A DNA stretch of 64,000 bases from positions 76,135,807 through 76,199,806 of the forward strand of contig NC_088204.1 in NCBI RefSeq assembly GCF_037126465.1. Reading direction: 5' to 3'. Numbering within the stretch: the stretch's first letter is position 1; each line of letters begins with the position of its first letter. A model generated the notes under the pieces. It had not been told where the DNA came from, ran no database searches, and was given only the letters and a program-made list of their open reading frames with translations. This document shows positions 11,611 through 24,250 of the stretch, piece by piece. This DNA is from Ornithodoros turicata (lineage: Eukaryota; Arthropoda; Arachnida; Ixodida; Argasidae). The position numbers were made by a program, and so were the translations under genes.

Positions 11611-12667
11611 CACTGCACTACTGCACTGCTCTACTCTCTACCTCCGTAGGTTTAGCTCTCCTGCCTGACCACAATTGCACTCTTCTTTAAACTAAATGTT
11701 TCAGCGAAATTACGTCCGCATAATTTATTGCATTTACGGATTACGACTCCGTTAGTCTGCGGTAACGCAGACGCAATCTCATTATACGTTCCTCTCCAAC
11801 AAGCCTCCTCAAACACTCAAGGTACAAACACCGAAAACGCCCACAAGCAATCCAATCAACAACAAAGTACCCAAAGTACCCGATGCACGTGGTGAGCACC
11901 CTATTACGTACGCGCTTATCGCCCCTCAAATCACGCCTTACTCCATTTCCCTCCTCTAATTTAAAGCGAAGCCATCGTCATCGCCAACGAACGAAAAAAT
12001 AAAAATAAGAACAGAAGAAGGCAAGCAGACGACACGCCACTCCATAATGCATGGAAGCGGCGCTTCAAAAAGAATAACTTTCCTTTCATATCAAAACAGG
12101 CACGAGGGTATTCTGGCACTTTGGTGGCGTTCATTTAGTTAGTGAAAAGAGGACGGGAGAAATGAGGGGGCGCCACCAATTAGTCTAATTGATGCTCTGC
12201 TTTATACCTCGTCTTTTGAGCATTTCTGTCTGACTTTGCGTCCGTGCAAAACCATTTCCTCTCCACGCGAAACAGGAGGTTATGTCTGTGCAGAAACTCC
12301 TGTGTCTGCACATGGTCCAGTACTGTGCAAGTATACATATATGCGTGTTTTTTTTTTTTTAATGCTGGGAGGGCAGTGGTTACAAGGGAAATGAACCTTT
12401 CAGGTGTTATCGATAATCATGTTTGGGCATTTCGACAAGCGACTCAGGCACGAAACAATGCAAGGAGGATTTCACATCAGAGGTAATTTTATTGCCATTG
12501 TGTAAATTTGTATTTGTATTTGTATTTTGTTTGTATAAATAGAAATTAAAGACATAGATGTAAAAGGCGTGGCCCCGACGAGGCCCTTGTACCGGGTCAT
12601 GATGCATTAATCAAATTAATGAAGTGATAGTAACGGTCATTTTTGTTCGAATACGTACTTTGTGGAC

Positions 12668-12795
12668 ATGACTATGGCAACTGTGGCTATGAGTTGTATA
12701 TAGACGAACGGATGGAGGGAGGACAGCAGGAAGGAGTGAGAGGTGATTAGTATGCCTCCTGGGCCGACTTCAGATGGAACTGTGTCGAAATTCCT
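12668..12795 (-). mobile_element. diverged SINE fragment, AAGCAACTG-tail subfamily
   Basis: Plus-strand reading has CAACTGTGGCTATGAG, AGGAAGGAGTGAG and CTCCTGGGCCGACTTCAGA in the same order and spacing as 40630-40765. Head absent. Confidence 0.55.
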
Positions 12796-13121
12796 CTGGA
12801 ATTTGTTTGTTTGTTTGTGTATGCGTGCGTGTGTGTGTGTGGATGGAGGAAACGAGGAGTTGAACCGCGAGGAGATGCTACCCGTTCATAACATTGCGCA
12901 CATGTAAGATAACATATACACGATAACATAATATTTTTAATTGTGACATCAATTTACCTGCAAGTTCATCGACCAATAATACGTGGATCGAGTATCTTAC
13001 ATCACAGTCCGCACAAGAAACACAAAGCATTTATTTATTTTTTTTTTCTATCAGCGCAATCCACTACGCAGTTGTGAAAACATATTCATTTCCGCACAAC
13101 AATTCCCGTGTGTGTGTAGCA

Positions 13122-13260
13122 CAGGGATGAATGGGAATAATGAATGTCCCCTATTGTGGTCGCTTTCTGCATATGATCGGAAAAGCAGACTCTCCAAACT
13201 GCTCCATGTGTGGTGTTGTGGAGGATGTCGAACACATTATAATTAGAGCCAGAAGCTTTC
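13122..13260 (+). mobile_element. LINE ORF2 C-terminal fragment (Cys-His tail)
   Basis: The frame encodes VPYCGRFLHMIGKADSPNCS, then MCGVVEDVEHIIIRARSF. This matches the terminal CxxC...VEH motif after the RNase H domain of many LINEs. Only about 40 residues remain. Confidence 0.55.
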
Positions 13261-13575
13261 GGGAAATATTTTTTCCTACATTCGGGGGGTAAAAATCGGG
13301 TAAATAAACGTGTGCACTAAATTCATGCAAATTCGGGTGAAAAAACTTCCAGTACGCTAAATTCGGGGAGAAATCGGGCTGAGTCACTCAAACTAACTGT
13401 AGTGGTTTGGTACAAATGGTGATGTAACTGTATCTGCTACGAAACAAATTAAGTTAGTGGCTTCCTACAGACGTCCCAGTGAGGGCAGTTTGCCGGGTAA
13501 AAATCGGGTTTCACCCTAAAGAGGCAACCTTCAATTCGGGGTGCAAATTCGGGGAAGAATCGGGTAAAACCCTAA
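13256..13575 (+). repeat. degenerate repeat of ATTCGGGG and AAATCGGGT motifs
   Basis: The motifs TTCGGGG and AAATCGGG or AAAATCGGGT recur at least nine times with irregular spacing, ending near GGGTAAAACCCTAAAAC. It looks like the subterminal part of a DNA-transposon family. Confidence 0.5.
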
Positions 13576-15050
13576 AACTTCAGTCTCTAATTATAATGAC
13601 CTGTTTACGGTACACCGAAGTTGGTCGCCTTCTACAGTCACGGCTGACTGTAGTGCTGGACGGCCGCACGTTCAGTGTGTCAAAAGTACTCTGGCACTGG
13701 CACCACAGTGTAAGGCATCGGCCGTTCTCTGCCGTGGTGAAATTTTTCCATAAGACATTGGTGCAGAGACACAGAGTTTTGAAACTTTGGGTGTTCGTGG
13801 ATTTTGCTATTGAAGTATTTGTGTGTTTTGGTGTCAATACTATGAGGAGTTTACCGTAAGAACACGTTTTCTTCGGAACCATCACCACCACCATCATCAT
13901 CATCGTTAAAAGAGTTTTTCACCAATGTAACTGGCGCAAGTGATGTGCAGTTACTGGCTTCACACTAGTGAAGCCGAAATCTCCATTTTATTTTTTTCTT
14001 TAAAAAAAATCAAATCAATTCTAGAGATGACGTCGAAGAATGAGTTAGGAGTTCGATCCCCACAACGTTGCACTCGGGCAATGAAAATCGGCTTTTTGCC
14101 AAAGCTAATCACGATGCCAAATGGCGGAAATATCCCCAAAACATGCGCACGCGCAGATTCCCCTCTCTCCTATGCCTCAAATTATCTGACGGGAGACCTT
14201 TAAAAAAATGTCATCGTGAAGTTCTAAAAATCGCCACCCTCGAAGTAGGGCGTTATAAAACAAGCAGTACATATATCAGACCTACAATCAAAAGCTGCCT
14301 AATGTTTCCAATAATGCTTCCAGTGACAATAAGTAATGACGATAACTACATTTACATATTATGTCAAGGAAGTGCATTAATGCCACGACGGCCGCTACTC
14401 CACTTCGTCTCGTGATCTTTTTCGAGGTATGAATCTCAGTTGCGGGTCCCCAAAATAACCTTGGCGTTTCCGCGAGGGCTACCCGAATTGAAGCTCCGTC
14501 TGCTGCAGAGCATTCCTGCGTGGCAATGATTCCGCCGACTTCGATATAAGCTAACTGGGTCGTGCGGACAGTGCCAGTGTCAGTGATTGGGCGACTGAGC
14601 TCCTACGAATCCCATATCGTCTGCAAGTTTCTGAAGGAGTTATGTGGACGACGCTGAGGTAAGTGACAGCGTTCTTAGTTGGAGTATAGGGTAATTAACG
14701 TGCGCTGAAATGATGTGGACTAGGAAAAGGTAAATACTATAATATACAGACGGCTCATTAGCTGGTTTCTAATTAAGATTTTGCAGCGAACCCGGATCAT
14801 TAGTAATCCGCAACAAAATTTGTTGAAACGTAACGTTGAAAAAAAAAAAGCGTAGTATTATTTGGCAAGGATGCAGTATCGGCATCATAATCTCCGGCGT
14901 ACATATGCCGTGTATACATACGAGCGACGGAATATTTTAGTGGACGGAAAAGCAAAAAAAAAAATGGTCTACGGGGCGGAAGTTTCGTCGGGTCTGATGT
15001 TGAACATTCGTACAGCGCACGAATATCCGGTGTGGCGTATAGTGAATACG

Positions 15051-15515
15051 TAGCAGACGACACCATCGGCCCCGCTGTCTGCCAATTAACAACTTGTAGT
15101 AACCTGTAATAACTTGTCATGCATCGGCCGACGCAGTCATCGTGATTGATACATAGCAGACGACACCATCGGCCCCGTTGTCTGCCAATTAATAACTTGT
15201 AGTAACCTGTAATAAATTGTCATGCATCGGCCGACGGAGTCATCGTGATTGATACATAGCAGACGTGAATACATAGCAGACGACACCATCGGCCCTAAAA
15301 GCATAGCATGCGTGAATACATAACAGACGATACCATCGGCCCTGCATACATAGCAGACGTGAATACACAGCAGACGACACCATCGGCCTTGCATACATAG
15401 CAGACGTGAATACATAGCAGACGACACCATCGGCTCTGTCGTCATCCAATTAATAACTTGTAGTAACCTGTAATAACTTGTCATGCATCGGCCAACGGAG
15501 TCATCCTGATTGAAC
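15051..15515. repeat. composite tandem array of 103-bp and 47-bp GCAGACGAC-containing units
   Basis: Two head-to-tail 103-bp units begin TAGCAGACGACACCATCGG (15051-15153 and 15154-15256). Next come three 47-bp units (15257-15397), each made of a 17-bp TAGCAGACGTGAATACA part and a 30-bp TAGCAGACGAC part. Then come another 17-bp part (15398-15414) and a last long unit from 15415. Units differ by scattered point changes. Flanks at 15520-15580 resemble 7625-7665 (TTTGAATTTTGAACGC). Confidence 0.85.
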
Positions 15516-16430
15516 AGTGGACATTTGAATTTTAATGTTCAGAACGCGGACACACAGCGGTAACCAATCACAGAAGCGGAGCAGGATATTCTCTGAAGAG
15601 CGTTTTGCGCATCTGCCGCTGGATGAATACTTCCGTGTTCTAATGCAATCGCCGCTATTATTTTCTTTTCATCCGAACGAACTCGCAAATCCTTCCGTAT
15701 CTGTCGTGTTGTTTGCTTTTTTTGTATTTGTTATTCTGTTTGTGCATTAAATGTTTGTAGAAATTATGACACTATCTATATCTATGACACTATCTGTATG
15801 TCGTGACTTCGTGCGTTAATTTGGTGCACCATTTTTACGGGCATGCTCATGTGTCAAAACAACAAAAAATAAAAACTGGATTAGGTTGTATTTTGGATAA
15901 TAAAGTGGAAACATAGGTAAAGAGTTTGGCGACCGCGCTCTTGCTTCGTTAGCCGCAAGTTCACAAATCGCTTACTTGCTCCAAATGCGTCTCATGCACT
16001 AAACGTGATTTTAATAGGTTCGAATAAAGCCACTTAACAACGCATCAAACCGGATGCAACACATTTCCTCGAACAGCCCTCGCCACTTCACCCTCCCTGA
16101 CTCCCGACCCCATGAAAGACATCAGTCCCCTCAATCTTTCTTCAGGCTAACATTCACTGACAAACAACTTTCGCCGACACAGCGGCCTCTACGACTACAC
16201 CCGCCACCATCCTCTCGAAGCAAGAGGAGATACTGCGTCCGCACAGCCTCGACCCCAGATCGCCAATCAATCTAGCCCGTCTGTTACGCTAACGATACTC
16301 TCCACTCCCTTCTCGTCTCTATAAAGTACGTCAAAATGTTACCAGCACCGAACCCCCAAGGGCTCTTCCCTCTTTTTCTTTCCCTTCGAACGCCAGGTGG
16401 TGCCGCGAGCGAACGTATCAGAAACGGAAA

Positions 16431-16462
16431 GCAGACGACACACAGCCGCCGCGTCGTCTGCT
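16431..16462. repeat. inverted pair of GCAGACGAC motifs
   Basis: GCAGACGAC at 16431 and GTCGTCTGC at 16453, with a 13-bp spacer. The stem is 10 bp including flanking bases. Confidence 0.7.
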
Positions 16463-17280
16463 AGAAAAGACGAAGGTTTCGGTTTCCCTCCGACGGCAGC
16501 TTGAAACGCGATCGATGTTAAGGAGATTAACTGCGGGAAAACCGGTTGCTCTGTCTTCTGTTTCGGTTTCTTTGTTCTTCACGGACTTATTTCGGTGTTC
16601 GTCCATCATGAGAGAATATCGTGTGTCCCCGCTGTTCGATCGGAGGCGGTTTCCGGTGTCTTCCGTTCTATTGCGGGACGGGAACAAGTGACGGGTTTAG
16701 AAAAGGCCATCGATACGTGACACTCACTTTGATTTGGTGCAACGTAGGGTTATCTGAGTTTGACACGTCATCTAATGGAAGTAGCGACATTTGCATGTGC
16801 TGCCGGAACAGGATCTGTTGACGAGAGTTAAGAATGTGTACCACGCGAAGCTAAAACTGTCAAATGAATACCTGACCAACGCGTGTTACCTGAAAATGTT
16901 ACAGAAATTAGCGCTGTGGTGTGCATGTTGATCTCGTATTATATAGGTATTATATTACATTAACAAAGCATTTTAGTGTGGGATAAAATCAAAAGAAGGA
17001 AAAGATAACTGACAGAACGTTTCATACATAGCGCAACATCGTGGTTTACACCTCTTGCTTTAAATCGTCTGCGCAATTTTTTATATATGTTTTCAATTAA
17101 GCTATCTAGCTCTACTACCCCAGCACATACAAAAAGTCCCAAAAGAAAGCACTTCAGCAGCTACAACCAACTTCACCTTAAGGATTGTTTGTTGCTACGT
17201 ATTTCCAACACAACGCTCCTATTACAGTCTAGAAAACCTTACACCACTCAAAAAGAAAACCTCATACATCCATCACGCCC

Positions 17281-18685
17281 AAAAAGTAGTTGAAATTCTC
17301 CTTATCCTATCTACCCCTGTCATACGAGCAGTGTTCAGTGTTCATTGAAATCAATAACCATTGAACCAGTGCCGTGTATGCCAAAGGGAGTCTGGCCATT
17401 AGGAGGAGCCTAAAAAAGGGGCTCGACCTGTCAATCAAATTGAGCGTTTTTCATTGGCTGCTGTTTTCTTTGCGGGCCGCCATCACACCAAAATTTTCCC
17501 GAAAATGGCGGCGTAGCTTGGAACGGCGAAGCGAGGATTTCATGACAATGTTTTTTCCACAAATTACGTCAATTTTATTCCGTAAGTGTACATTCTGTTA
17601 CAATTATCTTGCAAATCACCTTTAAATTACGCTCCAGTGTCGATGTTTACCTGAAAATAATATGTTTCGTCGTCCTTGTTAGGCCTAGTAACGACAGCGA
17701 TCACATTCAAATAGCGAGAAAAACGCTACAAATGGCCAAAAATTTTCATTTTATGACATACTTTTATTCATATACACACCTTTGCCCGTTCTTGGTTCAG
17801 TCTTGTTATGTTTTATAGTTGAAATACGTATAATACCGGCAGTCTGTTCCAACTAGCGGTTCTGCCGGCCAATCAGTTCTGCTACTTCTGCCTTCTGCTA
17901 TTCTACGTCTTCCCGGCGTGCCCCTCACCATCCAGATGGCGCCGTTAAAAGTGGACGCAAAATCCATTATGTTGTTAGGTCGTCAGGGAATATCCTATTC
18001 AATCTAATCCAATCCAGTTTCCCGAAAATGTCGGCACCCAATTAATACAGGTAATATATAGCTTGGATAGCCTGGGGTTAATAGCGAACTGTATTTTGGC
18101 TCGTGATTGGCCAGAGAGCTCAAAAAGTGGGTGGAGCTCCAGGTATAGGCATGTTCCATTAATGGCCAGACTCCCTTTGGCATACACGGCTCTGCATTGA
18201 ACATGCTCGAAGCGCCACAAAGTGTGCAACATGCCAACCTGTCATGGAGCATTAGATCCAATGCTGTTTGAGAAGTTGACACGTCATACGCTTGGTGACG
18301 CTTCGAGCATGTTCAATGTAGGGTGCCTCAATACTAACTCCGTCTGCATGGGGTGAAGACAACCGCGTCGTCTGCTACGAATTTCCGCCATATTGACTCC
18401 CACGCACACTTCGCGATACGCTCACAAAAGTGTAGCGACACACTGCATGTTACAGTTGAGTAAATTCGTAGCAAAGTAGGTTTGAAAAAGTTGGCGATAT
18501 CCGTACACAACGTCCATGCGTGGTAAGCGTGGGGGTCAATATGGCGGCATTCGCTTCTACAAAGGGTGACTCCACGCTACACAGAGTGAGCACCCTAGTT
18601 CAATGGCGATTGATTTCAATGAGCGTTCAACACTGCCCGTACGACAGGGGCAGTAGAGGATATAGGAAGAATTTCACTATTTTTT
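17281..18685. mobile_element. nested inverted-repeat (fold-back) element, 1.4 kb
   Basis: Outer arms 17281-17366 and 18598-18685 are inverted copies, about 80% alike by eye. Inside them, 17370-17405 pairs with 18155-18192 (both contain GGGAGTCTGGCCATTA or its inverse), 18186-18206 pairs with 18299-18318 (CATTGAACATGCTCGAAGCG), and 18378-18402 pairs with 18527-18551 (CCGCCATATTGAC). No transposase ORF. A GTCGTCTGC motif is at 18367. Confidence 0.65.
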
Positions 18686-19229
18686 GAGCGCAAACATTGA
18701 GAAAGTCTCATTAGCTGTAATTCAATTTCACCAGTGACGACCCCATCTTTCAACTGCCGTGCATTCCTTTCTTTCTTACTTTTCTCTCTCTTCGTCCTTT
18801 ACGCACGAAGCCTTTTAAGAAAATGATCCTCTCCTATCAGATACTATACATTCTTCGTGCACGTTTTTCTTGTCGCCTCGGGTTTTTCTTATGGATCTTT
18901 GGCGCCCAACTTCGCATGCTTTTTAACTATTCTTTCATCCTTATGTATCGTATTACATTTGCCGGATAAACACATTCTTGTCCTTCTCGCTCTCGTTGTC
19001 AGGGTTCCTTGTTGATTTTGGCACGTACCTTCTTGTTCGTTATCGTCTGTTCTTATTCTGCTCCTTCGGCGTAACAGTTAGCAGACATCGATTCTCGATG
19101 GGAGACACGGATGGGAAGCGGAATACGACGCATCTGTTGCGTCAGGCGACACGGATACCGACACAGAGTTTGCACACTTCCTTCCTTCTTTATTGCTCAA
19201 TCACGCTTTGCTCCCGACTGATGTCGACA

Positions 19230-19283
19230 AAGCAGACGACAGCTCCGTCGTCTGCTTCAGGCAATGTTCGAAATGTCGTCTGC
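19230..19283. repeat. inverted pair plus third copy of GCAGACGAC
   Basis: AAGCAGACGAC and GTCGTCTGCTT form an 11-bp stem with a 6-nt loop (19231-19256). Another GTCGTCTGC is at 19275. Confidence 0.75.
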
Positions 19284-21033
19284 TTTGAATATGGCGTGGA
19301 CGGAGTCCTCTTGCGCTAGTACTAAGCAACAAAAGAAAAAACTGAAAAGAAATTTCTACGATTCTATGGCTGGAAGTTAACAATAATGGCCTCAAGAATA
19401 GCTGCAGGTAAGAAGAAATGGAAGAAAAAACAGGTCAGAAATTAGGCTGCATCTAATGCTTTACGACAACATGAAATCGCACCCGTTGTCGAAGCAGAAA
19501 AGAAAAACGACTTGGCTCTTTGCAGAGTTTCAGACACTCTGTAAATTCTGCGCCAAAGTTCAACTTCAATGTTAATCCCCCACTGGATGAACGTTGTAGC
19601 ATCAAGTCAACAACTACATGGGGAATCCCCTGGAATTTCACGCAGCCGTGGAATCAATCTACCAATATTGGCGTCCAGTCAGAATATTCCAACTATCTGC
19701 TGCAAAGCTGTGAATTATCTGGCATTGTTTCCTTGTGCAGCCATTTCCGGCTTACCCGTAACTGCATTCCCCGCAAGACTCCTTGTCCCGTCTACGTCGT
19801 CGTGAACCAGCTTGCGATCATTGGTTGTGTGTTCACTTGAAACTGAACTTGTTATCCGTATCCACAAATGGAGTTCGGGAAACAAAGTTCCAGTATACTA
19901 GTGTCATTCTGATTCACTTATCCGGAAAAATGTCATGTTGTCCGTGCTGGGCGTTTGCTGGGCATTGTCCCGGTGCAGCGTCAGCTCCCCGGGAACCTTC
20001 TGCTTTAGTCTTTGATCCCCTTTTGCTCAGAAGTCTCTTACTGGATACTGGTGATTACGGACAGTAGTAATGGCTCCGTTGACGCGCAAGATGTGCCCGA
20101 TTTCCACAGGGCACAAGAGGTCGATATGCGAGCGTCGGATAGACAAGCCCAATGAAAGTATATCTTGCGTTCAAGCCCCGTATAAAGCAAACACCTTCTA
20201 GATAACAAAAGGCTTCTGTACTCTTTCTATTTACGTCACGCCATTATGGTCCTGCTGTGGCTGTTGGGGAGATGTGACGTCACCGAATGAGCGAAGGAGA
20301 GAAAAGCTGACTCACTGAAAATGCATGGCGGCCGGACCAGATGCGTGACGTTTTTGAGAGTGTGCCGAGGCATCACCACCTATATAGATAGAGAAAGCCC
20401 GCTCACTCGTCGACGTGACGTAACAACTAAGAGTCAGCCAATCAGGATCGTGTTTTCAACGGCCGTAGCCAATCACGAACGTGCTCTCAACGGTCGTAAC
20501 CACGGAGACGAACTACCGTCGTCTGCGAGTAGTGCTTGAACTTCTTCGCGTACTAAATGGGAAAAAACTTCAAAATAAAGCGCAAAACGGACCCATATAT
20601 CCTTCTCAAAAGCGTGTTACACGAGTTATCTACATATTCTAGTCTACAGGTTATAAGTTAGGTGCAATCGTTGCGAACTCTTGAATTCGCAGAACGGCGA
20701 GTCGCAGCAGTAGCAGACGAATTCTGACCTCATATGTCCACGTAGTGAAGAAGGGAGAGGAGGCAATAAGCAGGCCTTATGTATCGAGGTGGGCGTTGGC
20801 CGAGGCCTTCTGTTATCGGGAAGGGGTTGATAAAGTGCGCTGGATGTTGATAACGGAACGTCGACGATCTGTGACAAACTGTAGGAAAAAGAGAAGTGGC
20901 GATCCAGTGATCCAGCAGATTGTCAGGCACACTTCTGTCACACGTCTCAGAAACGCCCAACGACTTGGAACGGTCCACTTTCGAAGGCGTTCTAAGACAA
21001 CGTGTCCCAGAACACAAGCTTGTTCTCTTTCTC

Positions 21034-21056
21034 TTCCTCTCTCTCTCTCTCTCTTT
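21034..21056 (+). repeat. (CT)n microsatellite
   Basis: Pure CT run. A matching (GA)n run is at 22019-22047. Confidence 0.9.
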
Positions 21057-22609
21057 CTGAGCAATTAACATATTTAATGAAATCGTCCGCCTCCTCTCGC
21101 TTGATTCGCTTATCCAAGAATTCGTTATCCAGACGATATGTGGCGACAACCGAGGTGTCCGGATAAAGAACGCATTTAGGCTCGACGTGGTAGCGGGCAC
21201 GTCAACAAAAATCAAAGAATGAACAAATACGAGGAATATCCGTGCACTATTTTTCGGTGAACTTTCCGCGAGCGTGTCAAAAACGCAGGGGAAAAAAAAA
21301 GAACCTCGTAGCCCTTGTAGACAACTGTAATGAACAGCGGGGATAAGGACGTAGAGGGCGCCACCAGGGGACAACCTTTTTTTGTGTTTGCGAAGCGAGT
21401 GCCGTACGTCGTTACCTTTCCTTTCCCCGTTTGTCTTTCCCTCTCTCTTTAAAATTCCGACCGCGTAGTCCGAGACAAAGTCCGCTACGAGGAAATGTAT
21501 CCTGCGACAACTTTCTAGCCAAGACAAGACGGATCACCGGGGCGCACTCCAACTCAAACAAAGGCTAGCACTCAGGCACGCACAAAGCCGGTCACTAGCG
21601 AGCGAACAAAAAACACTTCCAGCGAGGCAAACAAAAAAAAAAAAAAAAGGCGGCCAGTAGCAAAAAAGTAAAGAAAGAGCCAAAACTTTAAGAAATGCTG
21701 ATCCAAGGCGTCTCGACGGAGACACTTCAAGATGATTGGTTCGTCGGGGTTCCCACGGAGGCACTGGCGCATCGCCTCTGCGCACAGCCTAAACCGCGAG
21801 TTTATTTTCCTCCGGAATAAAATTGATGCATTTTGAGTGCGAAAGATATAGTGGCCACCGACCTCGGCTCTCCGAAACTTCTCCACCTAACGCAACCAAA
21901 ACCAATCGTGGAAAAGAACAATACATCAAGGCGAGATAGGAAGGTCGTACTAAAACAGAGCCCATATAAAAAAAGGATGCACCGAGAAATATCTAGCACT
22001 GCCGAGCCTACGGGGTAAAGAGAGAGAGAGAGATAGAGAGAGAGAGGGTGGGTGGAGGGAAAGGAGGCACGAAGAGGATGGCGGGAGGCATCATCTATCT
22101 TAGAGCTGACAACTCCGTTCAACGACCATAATGCGGAAAAGTAGGAAAAGAACCCTTAGAAGAACGCCACACAATGTTACGCTCTGCGTGATATTATGAG
22201 GTGCTTTAAAGGGGTTGTGATGCTTCGATAATTATGGGGCATTACATCCCGAAAGAATTGCACTGCACGCCAGGAGTAGCTATATTCTTTTTCTACACGT
22301 CGTAGTTTGCGATATAAAACCCCTGGAACAAACTTCGCTCTCCAGCTCTGGCATCGGAGGAGCGCGGGCCTCGCCCATTCCTACTGGTTCCCGTAAGCAC
22401 GTGATCTCTCCCACAGACGCCTCACTAGCCGAAGAATGACGTCACATTGGGATATAAATATCGGAATCGTTCCCGCTTAACTCCGGAACAGAAACTCCGG
22501 GGTCTTCCAATGACCGATACAGGCACAGATGTCAATTTGTCCGCGGCGTAAAACATTGTTTTGTGGCTAGGACTTCAATATTTCGCAAAACATTCATAAG
22601 CTACAAATA

Positions 22610-22780
22610 TCACACAACAGAATACTGCTGACAGTCGATGAGAATCTGCTGGACGGTACTTGGGGTATTACAGAAAGGGCATTGCATTGTGTTACTGTAA
22701 CCCAGCTTGTGGAGGAACGTGACCGAGAACTCTTGGAAAGCAAGGGTGGTGCATGCAGCGTACGGCCTCGTGAACTTCTC
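22610..22780 (-). mobile_element. LINE RNase H/C-terminal fragment
   Basis: The minus-strand frame encodes FLHKLGYSNTMQCPFCNTPS, then TVQQILIDCQQYS, the HRxG...CPxC...HxLxxCxxY tail of a LINE pol. The rest of the element is not present. Confidence 0.6.
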
Positions 22781-23192
22781 CCACTTCCAGTTTTCTTTCT
22801 TTCTTTTTTTTTTCGCGAACACCAACACTACTTCTGTTTTCCGGGACCGATTGCCACTCACTTAGGAGTGCTAACTCCTGCGCTTTTCAAAACTAGGGCA
22901 ACTCGGAATTGAGCTCCTACTCGCAAAGCGGAATTTGCACTGCAGAGCGGCAAGAATGAGAGGAAGATGCGAAGTCAGGGGTTTCCAAGGTCTGTAGAAA
23001 ACAAACAAGGTCTGTTCAAACAAACTTTGAAAGTGTGTCAAGGACAGTGTGAACCATGGTCGGTGTATTATTTGCCGTGCCCATTTTCCACGCGCCCGTT
23101 GCAACTTTGATGCAAAACTTGGAATTTAGGCGCACACCGATGCAAATTTCGCTTACATTTACGTACGGAAGTAACCACGACTTCGGAATGCG

Positions 23193-23287
23193 ACTTACGC
23201 ATACTAACCCCCTCATCCATCTCCATCTGTCCAGATCTGTACGCCGCTCATAGGCACAGTTGCTTCGCGGCGCTAACACGAAATAAA
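23193..23287 (+). mobile_element. 5'-truncated SINE, AAGCAACTG-tail subfamily
   Basis: Matches the 3' part of the inverse of 40620-40862, ending AGTTGCTTCGCGGCGCTAAC then ACGAAATAAAAAA. The head is missing. Confidence 0.65.
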
Positions 23288-24108
23288 AAACTTTTTCATT
23301 GAAACGACAAGAAAAAAAAACGCTTTTAACATTTCCTTTTCCTAGCTTCTGCTGATAAGGGCAGTATGGTTGCGTTGCCGCGCAAAGTTATCCGAAAAAA
23401 GAGCGAGAAGGAAACAGGAAGGGCTGGAAGACCGTTTTTCTTCCGCCGCATCTTGTATTTACTTCCCGGAAAACTTAGCTCGGTCGACAATTCGCGCGCC
23501 TCGAAACCACGTTTTTCGGTATTTCAGCTACTAACAAAGCTGTATGGAATGCATTTTACGATGCAATTGGGTAAATTCGACGTGCGCTTTCTGTTTCTGT
23601 AAAAAATAAAGCGTGAGGTCGACTTTGCGAATTTCGAAGCCCAATTGGGAAAATTCAATTTCTCGAAGAATTAAATTTGACAAAAGTGCTCAGAAGTAAT
23701 GGCAAAATCTCCTCCGATATAATTAGAGTTAACGCCATAATGTTCAGAAAAATAGATTTTTTAACAGGTTTCTTTTTTCTTTTTTTACGTTCGGTAAAAC
23801 ACCCTGTACGTACACCCAGCGAAATGAGGGAGAGAAGGTCTAGGAGGCATTGGCAGTACGAGGATCATCTACATAAAATGGCTACCGCTCCTAGAGACGT
23901 CAATGCCCACCTCGCTTTGGAGCATTTTCTAACGCCTGGAGGCATGTTTCACCGCTATACCAGGTTATGATGCAGCCAAAGCACGCTTTACAGGACACGT
24001 ATTTCATCCACACCTACGGCATGTATGTATCGGCATCCCCGTTGAGACTGGGTGGTGACCCCTGTTTTAACTGCACCCGCTATACCGTCTTGGTGGTCTC
24101 GTTGTCGT

Positions 24109-24250
24109 TTTATGGCAAATGTGGCCACATCTGCCCTGTGAAGTCGGCCCAGGCGATCCTATCCCTCCGAGCAACATGCCGCAATATCGGCAGGCAGACG
24201 GCTCGGCCGATGACGCGCCAGCAGCCAACCGCTCCAGCGCATTCGCTACC
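24109..24250 (+). mobile_element. diverged SINE fragment
   Basis: CCCTGTGAAGTCGGCCCAGG at 24135 is shared with 29955-30078. The rest has diverged. A similar short block (CCTGTGAAGTCGGCCTATGA) is at 51811-51830 in chaoptin intron 1. Confidence 0.4.

Larger units (their letters stand above)
10490..17280. other. non-coding; transposon fragments and repeats only
   Basis: A GGCC-rich block at 11010-11180 (GCCCGGCC-type repeats), the CACTCTAAG MITE, SINE and LINE scraps and the 15.05-kb array are the only recognisable items. A GCAGACGAC is at 12025. 15580-16400 shows nothing. Confidence 0.55.

Noticed and set aside
15051..15515. CRISPR-like array
   Set aside because: Repeats are contiguous with no unique spacers, and the genome is eukaryotic.
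20730..21527. 265-codon ORF on the minus strand
   Set aside because: Longest ORF outside the chaoptin-like gene, but it includes an Arg-Glu run from the (CT)n microsatellite, shows no domain and has no codon-usage pattern like the real exon.
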